Below are positions 22,746-34,573 of a stretch of DNA of 47,730 bases, piece after piece (the first letter of the stretch is position 1; each line of letters opens with the position of its first letter). Position numbers and translations under genes: made by a program. The stretch lies in assembly GCA_037176905.1 (NCBI GenBank), contig JBBBWG010030210.1, positions 2,100 to 49,829 on the forward strand. The letters are read 5' to 3'. Origin of the DNA: Azolla pinnata (lineage: Eukaryota; Streptophyta; Polypodiopsida; Salviniales; Salviniaceae). The notes beneath the pieces were generated by a model, which was not told the DNA's origin, did not search any database, and worked only from the letters and a program-made list of their open reading frames with translations.

Positions 22746-23744
22746 TTCTCCTCCGCTTGCAATAGTGTCTGAAAATGTCTGAAAGATTTTTGTTACAAAG
22801 TTTCTCCAAGTCAAAAAAAAAAAACACTATAACATGCTCTTCACTCCAGATTGAGACTATATCCATGAGAAGGCTTATTGCATACACGCAAGGTTCAAAA
22901 TAGTCTTATGCAACAGCATCTTTAGAATCGCATGGGAAGCAAGCAAAAAGATCCAAAAGATAAACATAAGCAAACTTTTGGGTTTCAATTAGATGCAAGG
23001 AGTGAACAAATGGTTTTAATATAACACACTTACTTCATGATATATCAATAGATTTTTTTCTGAATGAAGCTCTTCTGTAACACTGATGCATCGTGACATG
23101 GGAAGATTTTAGAGGCTCGCACTTCTTTTACTTATCATATTTACGAATGTTGATCTTAACTACTTACTCTTCTTTGAGCAGGGGGGACTAAAGCCATTGG
23201 TGCATGCTAGAGCCCATCCCATTGTCTGCCATCCAAAATGAATTCGAAGTTAGTTCACAGTCGGGAAGATGTGAGACAGAAATGCAGGTGCACAGGTGAT
23301 GATGTTACCTGATTCTGCTTGAACCGTCCTTCCTATACGGATTCGAGAGCCTGAGTATCAATCACACTCGGATACAACGCTCAGACTTTGCTCATATTTG
23401 ATTATGCTTTGCTCAGGTCTTCGGCCCAACCTAACCCTAACGCCCATGAATTTTCAATTTGTTGCATTCATCAGCAAAGTCCTCGAACATCAAGACTGGC
23501 TACTCACTTCTACAAAGGTAAAATGCACAACAAATTCCAGTTTGGGTCTCACAGGTTAGATTTGATCTCTGATGACAATAAAGCAAATCCTGTATCCATC
23601 TATCTATCTATCTCACAGGAGTGATTTCACTTCTTCCTCCATCTAGAGTTTGGTCAATATGTGGGCGTGTGTGGGCGAGGTCATGCAACCAAAACCAAAA
23701 CAAGAAAACAAACACTGTGCGGGTGGATTGATTTTGAGAGCTTA

Positions 23745-24110
23745 CCTAGATCGTGTGCCATGGTCATAGCAGCTCCACCAAGATCACAAGCTTTGCCGCG
23801 CATCTGGTAATAACCATTAGGAAGCCATGGCAGGCACTTGTGCAGGAATCCGAGGTCCATCGAGTCACTTCCATTTTTCTGGTGTCTTTTGTGCTTTTCT
23901 GCATTGATGGCCTCGATCAAGCACTTACATATTCTCTTTCAAATTCCTTAGCATCAAGCATCTTGGGGGGGATCTTACATATTCTCTTTCAAATTTCGTA
24001 GCATCAAGCATCTTGGGGGGGGGATCTTACATCTTCTCTTTCAAATTTCTTAGCATCAAGCTTTTGGATTTTCATAGGGTCCCAAAGCCTTTGTTTGGTG
24101 GAGCTGTATT
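23745..24110 (-). pseudogene. unidentified exon-like segments with tandem duplication
   Basis: On the minus strand a non-repetitive frame near 24110-24040 encodes KYSSTKQRLWDPMKIQKLDA and continues KKFERED up to a donor-like GTAAGA. About 50 bp of this end is then repeated twice more (to 23924), each copy ending in GTAAG. It is followed by a second frame (about 23921-23752) containing LHKCLPWLPNGYYQMRGKA and ending at a donor-like GATCTAG|GTAAGC. I recognise no family, and no continuous spliced frame links the two. It is either part of a gene whose other exons I missed or a decayed copy. Confidence 0.35.
23924..24062. repeat. 50-bp tandem repeat, three copies
   Basis: Each unit contains TTACATATTCTCTTTC, then AAATT(C/T)C or a variant, then TTAGCATCAAGC followed by ATCTTGGGGGG in the first two copies. 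Copies differ by a few substitutions and by the length of the G run. Confidence 0.88.
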
Positions 24111-24539
24111 TTGGCTTGGCCTTTCTTTCATTATTCAATCTTAGTATTCCTCATCTAACAACATTTCTTGATTTTTGTAAAGATTTGCACGCGCAAGGGG
24201 AGATGAAATTGAGAGAATACGGAAGAAGAGAAGGAGAAGGAGAGTATATTTATTTAACTTAAAAAACTTTTAACAGTTCATACATTCTCATGATTAAGTC
24301 TGATATATATATATATATACAACCGATTATATTCAATGCAGTCGGCTAAGTCTAGAAATACATTGAAAACCTTGAAAGTACATTCCTGTCAAAAAAATGA
24401 AGTTATTGTTTGACAATTTTATTCTTTGATTTCATTGAAGACACTTAGCTAAAACCTAGATTCCGAGATTTGTGCATTAACTAAATTTAACATCTAATTA
24501 TTCTTTTGCACAAGACTCACTTCTGTAAACACCGTACTG

Positions 24540-25400
24540 TTTTCATCGCAATAGTGTGGTGCATGGCTCATCACTGCGTGATGTGCAGCTCCTCTCCGTA
24601 CACTGTACAATTGCACATACTAAGCTTGTCTCTCAACACTCTCCCTCAAGGTCAACAATAATATGCTTGAAGTTTGTTTGCACCACTACGAGTGTGTCTA
24701 TCTCCTTCGTCACTCTACACTCTTTACACAGTCGAGCACTTGGACCGTCGATCTGTAATTGGAACTGCAACAAAATTTTGTGGTGCCAAGTTACGTTGAT
24801 CTTATCCGTGTGGTCTGGGAGCCAAACCGCTTTACTGGTCTTACCCCTTCTTTCCTTCTCTTCTTAGGCTATTGATTTTCGGTCACTACTACAGGTGCCG
24901 AGCTGCAGTCGGGCTTATCCCTTTCTTCTTTCTCCTTCCATGCATGGGCTTGGTGCTCTGCCGTCTTCTCAAGTGCACTAGTGCTCGCATGCTCCACCGA
25001 GTCATTTTCTTCATCGAAAGCCGAGTCACAATCAGGCTTCCTCTGGATTTTCCAATTTTGCGCCAGTTGTCTGATCCCCAAGCTTATGCCGCACAAGAAA
25101 TTACAATAAAACGGTGGTATAAGCTAAATATGGATTCATAAAAGCACAACGAGGACTAATGGTCTGGTATAACTATTAAAATTTTTTTCTTGAAAGGGAT
25201 ATTTTTTCTCCGGCCAAAATATCAAGATTGAGCTTGTTGCGCTCAAAGAGCAAATCAAAGTGCAGGTGATCATCGTGGAAAATCACAGAACGAGTAATAT
25301 GTCCATTTAGCATAAAGCGCAAAATCGAAAGGCTTTGAGCCAAAGCCTGAAGCGCATTATCCCTTTTGAACACCTACACACTGTTTTTACTTCTCTAGGG
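24540..25400. other. unassigned frames, possible retroelement remnant
   Basis: The plus strand has CAACACTCTCCCTCAAGG at about 24634-24651, a phrase resembling one often seen in Ty1-copia-like elements. Minus-strand frames at 25380-25176 (VFKRDNALQALAQSLS start after an acceptor-like GTGTAG) and 25096-24869 (ending PVVVTENQ and a stop) are non-repetitive and could be exons. I could not identify either or join them with confidence. Confidence 0.3.
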
Positions 25401-25639
25401 TTCCATCGGAGCTAACCCAACAGTGAAGAGAAGCAGGAACCAACACGTCCCACGTTAGCGATAGCCGATGACCTTTTGCAATAATGTTAGCGGTTCGAGG
25501 GTACGTCCGTGAGGCTAAAGGGGAAGAACCCCCCCCTCTCCTCCCCTTTGAATATTATCGGTCGCCATCATGCGCAGACATGGATGATGCCAGTGCCTTC
25601 GATATCAGGGTTTAGGGTTTTAGGGCTAAATAAAAATAC

Positions 25640-25930
25640 ATATATATGTGTATATATATTCGCCTTAATGCAAGGCCCTGCAGAGGTCGTGGAGGTGTAT
25701 GGGGTCCAGGGTTCGAGTCGTATCATTGATCCAAGAAGGCTTGCTTTTGGGCGGCAAGCCCGATGCTGCTGAGGTCTCCACTCTGGGGCCAGTATTGGCC
25801 TGAGAAGATGACGTTAATATATCTTTCTTTCTTTATCTGATGCTGCTGAAGTCCTCCGCTCTGGGCCAGTATTGGCCTAAGAAGACGTTAATATATACAT
25901 CTTTCTCTCTCTCTCTCTCTCTCTCCATGT
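25640..25930 (+). mobile_element. SINE-like element with duplicated 3' module
   Basis: GGTTCGAGTCG at 25710-25720 matches the polymerase III B box at 10 of 11 positions. An A box at the expected place is poor. Downstream, a module (GATGCTGCTGA, a CTCTGGG core, CCAGTATTGGCCT, AAGA, ACGTTAATATAT) occurs twice, at about 25761-25822 and 25839-25895. Each copy ends in a pyrimidine-rich CTTTCTTTC or CTTTCTCTC tail, as tRNA-derived SINEs often do. Confidence 0.45.
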
Positions 25931-26639
25931 CTCTGTCTCTACTACCTACTACTTAAAACAAACTTTACGAGATGCACAAGCAACTGCTACTGCAACTACT
26001 ATTGCTACAGTTCTTGACTTTCGTCGGCTTTCTGTGCTCATGCGTGTTACAAACAAATCGACGTGTTTCTTGGACTCGAGAGGCTACAAGCAAAGCAAAG
26101 CAAGCTAGCAAGCAAGAAAGAGAGAGAGAGGGTTGGGTTAACAACTTTAGGCATGTCCATCGGCGCAGTATACGTTCCCAGCACCGTGATGATGCTCCAG
26201 AATCTGCAGTTTGATGGAAGACATGCTTGCAGAGCCGCCCGATATCGTCTTCTGCAGCTCCGATGGATATGGTGTTTCATCATCGATGAAATCATTCATC
26301 TTCCGCAATCTTCTTAGCGGTTACAAACAGCAGCTCAGCAGCTCCATCTTCTTCCTCATGAACAAGATCCACAAGAAAAGCCATTAAAAAAAAGAGTTGA
26401 ATGTAGCCACACACACACACACATCAGCACCACTTTACTGCAGGCGTTTCTCCTTCCTTCCTTTCTTCCTTCCTTCCTTTCTTCCTCCCTCTGTCTTTTC
26501 TCTCTCGCTCGCAGAAAAAAAACCGAAGAAACAAACAGTAAGTAAATGCCCAAGCTGCCTTCTCCCAAGGACAAAAGGAAGTGGAGCATTTTTCTCCATA
26601 TCCGCTCTGCTGTGTACATCAGTCTCTGTAGAGATCGGT

Positions 26640-26642
<3 letters not shown>

Positions 26643-26712
<70 letters not shown>
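26643..26712. repeat. (GA)n microsatellite upstream of the HIPP gene
   Basis: About 35 GA units on the HIPP sense strand, about 230 bases before its start codon. It probably lies in the core promoter or 5' UTR. Frames crossing it (Glu-Arg runs) are not genes. Confidence 0.92.
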
Positions 26713-26717
<5 letters not shown>

Positions 26718-26944
26718 CGAGAGAGGAAGGGTTTTGGTGGGTTTTTGCTTTGAGCGTCTGTTGGATCTGGTCTCCCTTTTGCAGTACTCTCCGTCTACTT
26801 ACTTACCCTTCAACCCCCTTCTGCTGCTCTCCACAGTAAGCTTCCATGGCCTAGAAAGAACACTCCTCAGATTCCCCCCTCCGCAAGCACTAATCTGTCA
26901 CATACACGGCACACGCACTTACACAGAGCAAAGGATCACTCAAC

Positions 26945-29263
26945 ATGGGCCAGACTCAAAATGTAAGCTCGCTCTGCCTCTTTCCCTCCTATTGACTATG
27001 TCTCTCTCCCCCTAAATGCATCGATTTGTGTCAGCAGCTTATTACCATGCATTTGGGCATGTTCAGCCCCACTTAGCTGGAATCCCCAATGGGCTTGTTT
27101 TGCGCAATCGTCTTGTTGAGCAGTTCCGACTAAGTTATCGATCATCCTATCCATATGCTTGCTCATTTTTGGCTTGATTTCTGTTTACTGTTAATGGTGG
27201 TATGATCTGTGTTCTACCCGATTTGAGCTACTTCAGCTCGATCTAATTCCAATGGTCATATGGGTTATCTTCCCCCATCTCCAGCTAGATCGAAAACCCA
27301 TGGGCTGTTTTGCTTAGTTTGAGCAAATCTATATTGAGTTGCAAGCATATAGGTTTCAACTCAATATATATGAGTTGAACTGGTTACACGGAGTCCTCTG
27401 ACCTTCTCCGTCTAGATCTAGTCGAATGTGAATCATGGGTATTTTCTACGCTCAGTGTTTCAAGCGAGATATGGTGAAAAATGATTACATATGAATTGTT
27501 TCCAGCCGGCTAAACGATATTAAATGGTATTCGGATAATCTGACATTTGTAAAAATAATAGCCGGCTTTAAAAGGATTGATGGCTCCTCTTGGAGCTTAA
27601 TTCAGCACTTATAGTAGAGGTGGGTATAGATATATATGGTTGATTTTGGGACCAATTTTTGCATTTTTTTTTTGCTTTTTAGCTTACCAAGTTCAGAAAC
27701 TTTGGTACATACAAAGATCGGGTTCTATCCATATGCGTGAAATGATGCGTGTTCTGTATTTCTGGTTATGTAAATGAATGCGGAAAGGCGAGCTCAAATA
27801 TGTGGGAACATTTTCGTTCATTCGGATTATGTTGTTAACCGTTTTTATGGAGACTTGCAGGAGGAAGGCACCAAGAAAGGGAAGAAGGAGAAGGAGAATG
27901 ACAAGGTTATTCTCAGGGTTTATATGCATTGTGAAGCATGCAAGAAGAAAGTTCAGAAAGCCTTGAAAAGCCTTCCAGGTAAGTGAAGCATTCGTTTGCG
28001 TTGCGCCACAATTTCAACTACGATCTTGAATGCGCAATTCGATTGTGAACCGTTCCTTTTGCATTAGGCATTGATAGCATAGACCTCAATGTGAGCGAGC
28101 AGAAGGCGACGGTTACTGGAAAGGTTAATCCATTGGAGGTGCTTTCAGTGGTGAAGAAGAAATGTGGGAAGAGAACCTTGCTTCTGTACCCGGAGCTTTC
28201 GGAGAAAGAGAAGCAAGAGTCGATGATCAACTCGATCACCAAGATCGTCGATTCCATTACGGACCTGCTGAACCCCAAAGTAATTTCAACCCAAATGCAC
28301 CTTTCTTTGCTTCGATCCATGTCGAGTCTGGACAGCGTTGACATGGATATAAAACTGTACTTGTCTTTTTGCCCTAATCCTTTTCTTGTCAGCCTCCTGA
28401 TACAACCCTCGAGCTGAAGGTGAAGATGCATTGTGGAGCCTGCGCGAAGCAGATCAAGAAGATCCTACTCAAAATGGATGGTGTGGACTCTCTCGGCTGA
28501 ATCGCAATATTCTTCCCTGCATTGCCATCTTAGAATATCAATCAGCTCGACTCGATCTTATTTTTGGATGGATGGAATACCATCTCTTCTCTTTGTTTTG
28601 ACAGGGGTTGCTGAAGTCGTCGAAGATCTTGCGGCCGACAAAGTCGTGGTGAAAGGGAGGGGTTTGGTCGCCGAAAACCTGTGCGAGAGGATAAGGAAGC
28701 TAGGGAAGCACTGCGAGATAATATCGTTGAAGAAGGATCAAAAGAAAGAGAAGAAGGGCGAGGAAGAAGCGAAGGCGAAGGAGAATGATAAGGCGGAGGA
28801 GAAGGAGGAGGATGGCAAACAAGAGAAGAAGGAGTATGGCAAACAAGAGGAGAAGAAGGAGAATGAAAAGAATGGTGGCAATGGGAAGAACGGCGGCAAT
28901 GGGAAGAACGGTGGCAATGGGAAGAACGGTGGCAACGGAAAGAACGGCGGAAATGGGAAGAATGGCGAAAATGGGAAGAAGGGGGGTGGACCAAAGCAAG
29001 ATAAGGAAGAGAAGCAAGAGAAGACAGAGGGAGCAAAAGAGGAGAAGGAAGAGAAGGAAGAAGGTATAAAAGAGGAGGTGAAACAAGCCACAAAGAAGGA
29101 TAAGGGCCGCAAGGAAGAAGAAGAAGAAGAAGAAGAAGTGAGTTATGACAACAAAGCTGAGATGAGGAAGTATGTATATCCTGCATATGCTAGTGTCTCA
29201 GAGTATGTATACCCTCCCCAACTCTTTAGTGATGAGAACCCCAATGCTTGTTCAATCATGTAG
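26945..29263 (+). CDS. HIPP: heavy-metal-associated isoprenylated plant protein
   Basis: Five plus-strand exons, 26945-26962, 27861-27978, 28068-28279, 28393-28480 and 28605-29263, join in phase at GT-AG introns to give 364 aa. The first exon encodes only MGQTQN. Two HMA domains follow: one with MHCEAC (Cys30, Cys33), one with MHCGAC (Cys130, Cys133). Both metal-binding CxxC pairs are intact. After the second HMA (ends near 190) comes a highly charged Lys/Glu-rich linker containing six or seven KNGGNG repeats (about 233-275). The protein ends CSIM, a CaaX box predicting farnesylation. The known family role is metal binding, homeostasis and stress response, at membranes or in the nucleus. The bound metal cannot be inferred. 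The tiny first exon is the least certain part, though its donor AAT|GTAAGC and phase fit. Confidence 0.9.
28868..28990. repeat. 18-bp coding tandem repeat (Lys-Asn-Gly)
   Basis: Units close to AAGAACGGCGGCAATGGG are repeated six to seven times inside the last HIPP exon. Synonymous differences (AAC/AAT, GGC/GGT, GGG/GGA) between units show that the protein repeat is kept while the DNA drifts. Confidence 0.9.
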
Positions 29264-30140
29264 GGTAGTAGTTAAAGAAAAGAGGAGTTGATTTTGCACC
29301 TTATGCATATGCTCCAATCGATTCGTTCGACGCTCTGATCAACTTCCTCATGATTCCCAAAGCTTTTTTGCTGTCTTCTGCTTGGAACATAGTATCCCTC
29401 CTTGAACATACAATTCTTTCATACTTCCAATAGTATGTCCCCTACCTACGTCCAATGAGTTATGAGCAAGAAGAAAAACATGGGCAATGGACTAGCCATA
29501 ATAAGCTGATTTTTTTTTCTCAATGATGTATCTGAGATCTGCAAAAAAGCTCATCCTTCCTATATTCGCTCTACTTACGTCTTGTTTGTATATACTTTTT
29601 TATTTGTTAAATGGCACAAGTTACCTGATTTTATCGGTGGAGCTACAGCACATTGAGCCTTCTCAAACCACGTGATGTTGTGCATAACTGACCTTATGCT
29701 TGTGTGGTGGTAGCAATCTTGAAACACAAAGTTAGAAAAGATTCGACCACTAAATCATCAGAAGGTTAATACTTTTATTGGATTGATAATTGTTTCTCTC
29801 AATCATCTGTGACAAGTACAATCTTCAGTTATTTGTCGGGTTTATTTGTAGCTTGGTTTACATGGAAAACTTCTACAAAAAATGACGGTGCAGTTTGCAC
29901 AAAGGTGTCAAAAAGACATTCATCCTGAATGACTCTCGATGTTGTCTTGTTGCAATCATGCATTAGAATGTAAAGGTTCCCACGAAACAACAAAACCTGA
30001 AGCGCAGGCCATATCTCCTTTTAACAAGAATTCGATTGAACATTGCCAACATTCAACGAAGTGCACAGATCCAAAATCTGTGACCATGTAGGAGACATGC
30101 AGCAACCAAACATCCAATCTCGACGTTGTTTTAACGCTTG
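29264..30140. other. spacer between convergent HIPP and scramblase genes
   Basis: The HIPP (plus) and scramblase (minus) genes converge here, so this 0.88-kb stretch should hold both 3' UTRs and poly(A) regions. I see no further gene. Confidence 0.65.
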
Positions 30141-33100
30141 CTACTCTCCATTCGAAACAAATGGAAGCGGAAAGAAACCCCTGTTGCATATTGAACATAC
30201 CAAAAGGTGATCAGTGGATGGTATACAACTTGCAAAGATGGCAGCTACAAACATATCCACATGTCTCATTCGCGTCTTTGCAAAAACATAAATGAAATAC
30301 AAGTCTAGAAATGGAGAAAGAAGCTTACCACCCTCTATGTCTTGAAAAATAATCATTGTCGAGCGATATTGCAAGGGCCAACGTTACAGTTCTTTCTGGG
30401 AGACTCAAAGGACGCTCAGATCTGAACTCTTCAGTCTGCTTTTTGAATTAGCAAGCTTTTAGGGTTTTGTCAAAATTAAAAAATCAAGAACACATTTATT
30501 ATTATTACCTCGAGTTCTGGATTAACAGCGATGCCGTGGCATGCAGCAGGATGAGATACATGCTCTGGCGATGGAGTATGAGGAGAACCTCCGAATCGCA
30601 ATGCATATTGGCCAGCATCAGTGAGCATCTGTATTTATAAATCTAATTATGCATTGAAACCACAAAGTCCTTACAAATAACATTGCAATGAAAGGATGTT
30701 ACATCAAAATTACGATAAAAAACAGAGTTCTTTATCATGTTTCAGAAATTGAGGTTTACAACTTTGCCATGGGCAGTGTGTCCACCATGTGCAACCTTAA
30801 GTAAGATAAATATGCCAAACTAAATATAGTTGCACCTTCAGACTTGCAATTTTAATTTTGGTCAAGGTTAATATCAATGGTTGGAATCCCACATAGAAGC
30901 TTGATAAGAACCTATTCTAACTATGTTGTATGCTGAGCTAGCTGTTAACAAACATTTTTATTCCGAAAAGGGTAACATTTTCTGAATTCTACTTCTCAAA
31001 GTTGTCACTCTAAGCATCTGTCTAGGTACATAAGAGATGCATGGTTGGGCCGCCTCTGGCGTCTTAGGTAGTTGATGGTCATACATAGTATTGCATTGCA
31101 AACGTCTTCAGATTGAAGCAGGTAAGGTCCAACACTACGCAAGGACAGGTTGTAAATGAACAGCTATCCTCTAAAAATAGAAATATTTCTACAAAGAACA
31201 ATTAGAACTGTAAACACGTGTACAGGTACTGAAAATACTGGAGTAGTGTTCTAGTACTCGAAGCTAGTGTTTGGGAATCTTCACAGGCCATTCAACTTAC
31301 CTCATAACCAAATCCTCGAAAATGTCTATCAATTTCTGCAAGGACCTTGCCGTTCTCGTCAGTTAATGTAAAAGTCCAGTTCCAAAAACCAGGATTTTCA
31401 ACAACAGCAAACTGCCTCTTTCTGGACATGAACAAAACATATTTGAGATAACAACAAGATTTAAACTAAATGCAAATATCTTACCCTAAATATAAATCAT
31501 AGATACGCCTCCACAAGTGCCATCTCCTTTGTGCAAAGCCTATAACCTGAAAATGTGTATGTACATTGGCAATGTCTTATCATGTCTCATAGAAGAATTG
31601 ATATATATTCTATGTCACTAGGTGATAATTGATTCTTCAATCAAGCACATGTCATCCCTAAAACTGATGTTTCCATGAAAAAAATATACGATGAATAAAC
31701 AAAAGAAGACATTCTGTGCGGGGGGCCAAGTCACAATTGAGGACATGGCAGTTCAGTTGTACTGAACAGTGAAACATATGGAGTACGTTACCTTGCCATC
31801 TATTTCTGCATAAATTGTACTGTTAATAAACCACGCTGGTCTCCGCACCTATGGCAAGCGATGATGTAAGAGGACTAACAAGTCTCATTAAATTTTTACT
31901 TCACAGTATCCATTATTGAGGGGGTAAACGGTCATCAACATATTAATACCGTGAACAAAACCTTCTCAGCAGCATCCATTATTGAGGCAGTAAATGGTCT
32001 TCTGGTGCGTAGCAACTATAGACATAGGGAACATATTATACCCGTTACTGTAAGCCCATAATATGTATTATGCCCACAAAATGCATGCACCATTGACAAT
32101 ATAGAATACAATCAAGTCTAATCCAGAAGATGCTAGAAAAAAATCAAAATACAAACATTTGAGAACATACTATGCTACAAATGAAATGTAATGTTCACCT
32201 GACGCATGAGAAAGTTACTGGATTCGATTATGAAACCAACCACCTACACAGACAATCTTATTCAAGCACTTAAAAGATTATGAACAAAAGTAATTTCAAT
32301 TAGTGACTCCTACACATAGAAGCTATTGTATCCAGCTTACCGTTAAAGACTGACGAGGATCCATGATAACATATCGATTTTCCTGAAAAACAAAAGATTC
32401 AAGTTATTATGGAGGTGATCATGTGTTGGAGGCTGGAATTCCTACATATATTCAATCTTGCAATCCAAACTGACATGAATTCCTATGCACAAATATATTG
32501 GCACACAGCAAGGTTTCTTAGGGCCATATATTCCTACCTTGATGCAGATGTTCCTGATGACTAAATCATGTGCATTAGCTTTTTAAATCTATTTAAAAAC
32601 TTAATTAGCTTCTTTTGCATGTCTTAACTAGGAAATGGGAGATTGTTGATGTAAATCCCCCGACACTTCATCCAACAATTTTCTGCTCCAACTTGTGCTA
32701 CTCCTTTCTTGTCCCTTTTCTTTTTTCTTCTTCCTCAATGTTTTGTAGCTTTTGCCATTGCTCCACCCTATCCCCGTCTTTGTTGTACAGCCAAAACAGT
32801 CCTGATGAATAGGTGGTTCTGTCCATAACAAATATGTTTTACCTGACCATACTCTGACTAACTTTTGGCGTTATCATTATGGCTACACGTACAGCCTGAG
32901 GTCAGCAATTGGTTTGTGATGATCAATGGTGTGAAACAAAGAATCCCCTGTCATGTTTGCTTTGTCCTAAAGGTGCTCTAGATATCATTAATTGTGAGAC
33001 GTAGCAAAAGTTCTGTTTACCCCATTTGAAGGGGACCAAATTTCTGTAAAGTCTAGCATTGGATGCACTACCTAAAGAGCAGAAGCCTCTTGAAGCTCCC

Positions 33101-34573
33101 TCATTGAGATTCAATACAGATTTAGTGTGGTAAAAGATAGTGTGGTAAAAGATAGATTTCCTTTAGGGTCCAGGAATGTTGGTGATACAAAAGCTTATGG
33201 TATGTTAACAAATTAGCCAAGAGTACCCTTGCAAGATCCATGCTGACCTATTCTGTCATGATTACATGACCTACAAAGTACATTTTTGAAAAGATTGCAT
33301 TTCTACAAAGTAAATCAATGAATTCGTTTAGATTTAAAAGTTACACTTCTTTTGTCATATAATAAACTAAGTACCCTTCATGAATTTAGACAGCTAAGCA
33401 TGCTACCTGGAATGACGCTTTACTTTTGAACGGAACATGAAACCGAATCCGTCTTCTCACACTTCCTGATATGACATCTAATGTCATACCAGAAATGGTT
33501 TAGATAAAACGTATAGTGAAGCATATCCTAACTCATTGTTATCAATGTAATCCAGTAAGAGTAATTTATACAAAAGATATGAACTAATGTGCATTTCATA
33601 CACAAAAATATGATAGACCATTGCCACCTTATTATAGCCTTACTTGCTCAAAGCCCATCAACAGATTTGCCCATTCAATATTCCTTGTAACGATGAGATC
33701 TGGTCGTCCGAGCAGCGTGGAGTCCGTTTTCTGTTAAGAGGAAGGCAAAGGAGAATGCTTTTACACACAACCATCTATAATTAGACTTGCTTCTCAGTCA
33801 GTGCTAGAAAATAAGTTTATTTCCAATCTAGTAATCAGCAGTTGTATACAGAAGAAATGGTCCAGAAATAGCAGAAACAATCTATAAAAAAATATCAACC
33901 AACCACATAACATAATCAACCGAAAAAGGCAGCAACTTATATTCAGCACTTCTACAGATAAAGTCTCATATCATGTACAAAGTTAGAAATTCATGCTAGT
34001 TTTACACATCATAAATTCTTACAAAAATAACCGCATAAAAACACTACAGCACTTCCCACGATAAAGTCTCAAATCATGAATAATGTTAGAAACTCAAGCT
34101 AACTAGTTTTACACGTCATCATAAATTTTTATAGAAGTAACCACATAAAAACACTACAGCACTTCCCACAGATAGTCTTAAATTATGCAAATGTTAGAAA
34201 CTCAAGCTCGTTTTACACACTGTCATAAATTTTTACAGAAGAAACCACATAAAAACACTATCAAGTTTAGTTTTAAAGCTCAGAAAGCTGAGAAAAAACT
34301 CAATTACACCTGTTGCAGTCCAATTGGTCCTGATATTCCCACTGACGAAGATTGGCGAAAAGTTGCAAATTTGTTTCTTAAGATATACTTATCAAGACGG
34401 CGAGCTTTAAGTATCTTCACTCGTTCAGCTAACTGATCTCTTGTCCATGGATGATCACACTCTGTCTTAGTATGCATTTCCATAAATCTGAATGATGTGC
34501 TGTGCAATGATTTTATGTAGCTTCCAGCCTTAATGATATCCTTAGTCCTCATTATACGTAGAAGTCCAGACAT
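30141..34573 (-). CDS. phospholipid scramblase-related (AIM25-like) protein
   Basis: Eleven minus-strand coding exons join in phase: 34573-34310, 33730-33644, 32382-32341, 32243-32199, 32015-31950, 31848-31792, 31546-31485, 31421-31301, 30628-30509, 30435-30329, 30180-30141, giving 336 aa. Diagnostic blocks of the scramblase family in order are TRNIEWANLLMGFEQ (103-117), ENRYVIMDP, ESSNFLMRQ, LLRTRRPF (147-154), WFINSTIYAEIDGK, RRWHLWRRIYDLYLG, FAVVENPGFWNWTF and IDRHFRGFGYE. The end is SLDNDYFSRHRGW then GFFPLPFVSNGE. Relatives are Arabidopsis At2g04940 and yeast Aim25; a mitochondrial location is likely. The N-terminus (MSGLLRIMRTKDIIKAGSYI) is basic and could be a presequence. The upstream frame stays open to an acceptor at 34612, so an extra 5' coding exon is not excluded. 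Whether the protein moves lipids is not known from sequence. Confidence 0.9.
33408..33490 (-). other. possible cassette exon in a scramblase intron
   Basis: Inside the 1.26-kb intron 33643-32383, the minus strand has an acceptor-like CATATCAG, 59 bases, then TTCCAG|GTAGCA. Neighbouring exons are phase 0, so including 59 bases would shift the frame. If used, it would act as a poison exon. Evidence is only two splice-like motifs. Confidence 0.2.
33936..34260. repeat. 110-bp tandem repeat in scramblase intron 1
   Basis: About three copies begin near 33936, 34041 and 34151. Each contains CAGCACTTC, GATA(AAG)TCT, AATGTTAGAAA-like, TTTTACAC, ATAAATT and CCACATAAAAACACTA words. The array lies wholly within the intron between coding exons 1 and 2 and ends about 50 bases before the donor on the plus coordinate scale. 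Confidence 0.88.

Noticed and set aside
26397-26753. Frames with Glu-Arg runs before the HIPP gene
   Set aside because: They read through the (GA)n microsatellite; no conserved flanks.
28542-29186. 214-aa minus-strand frame over the last HIPP exon
   Set aside because: A shadow of the Lys/Glu/Gly-rich HIPP coding strand, which lacks antisense stops by composition.
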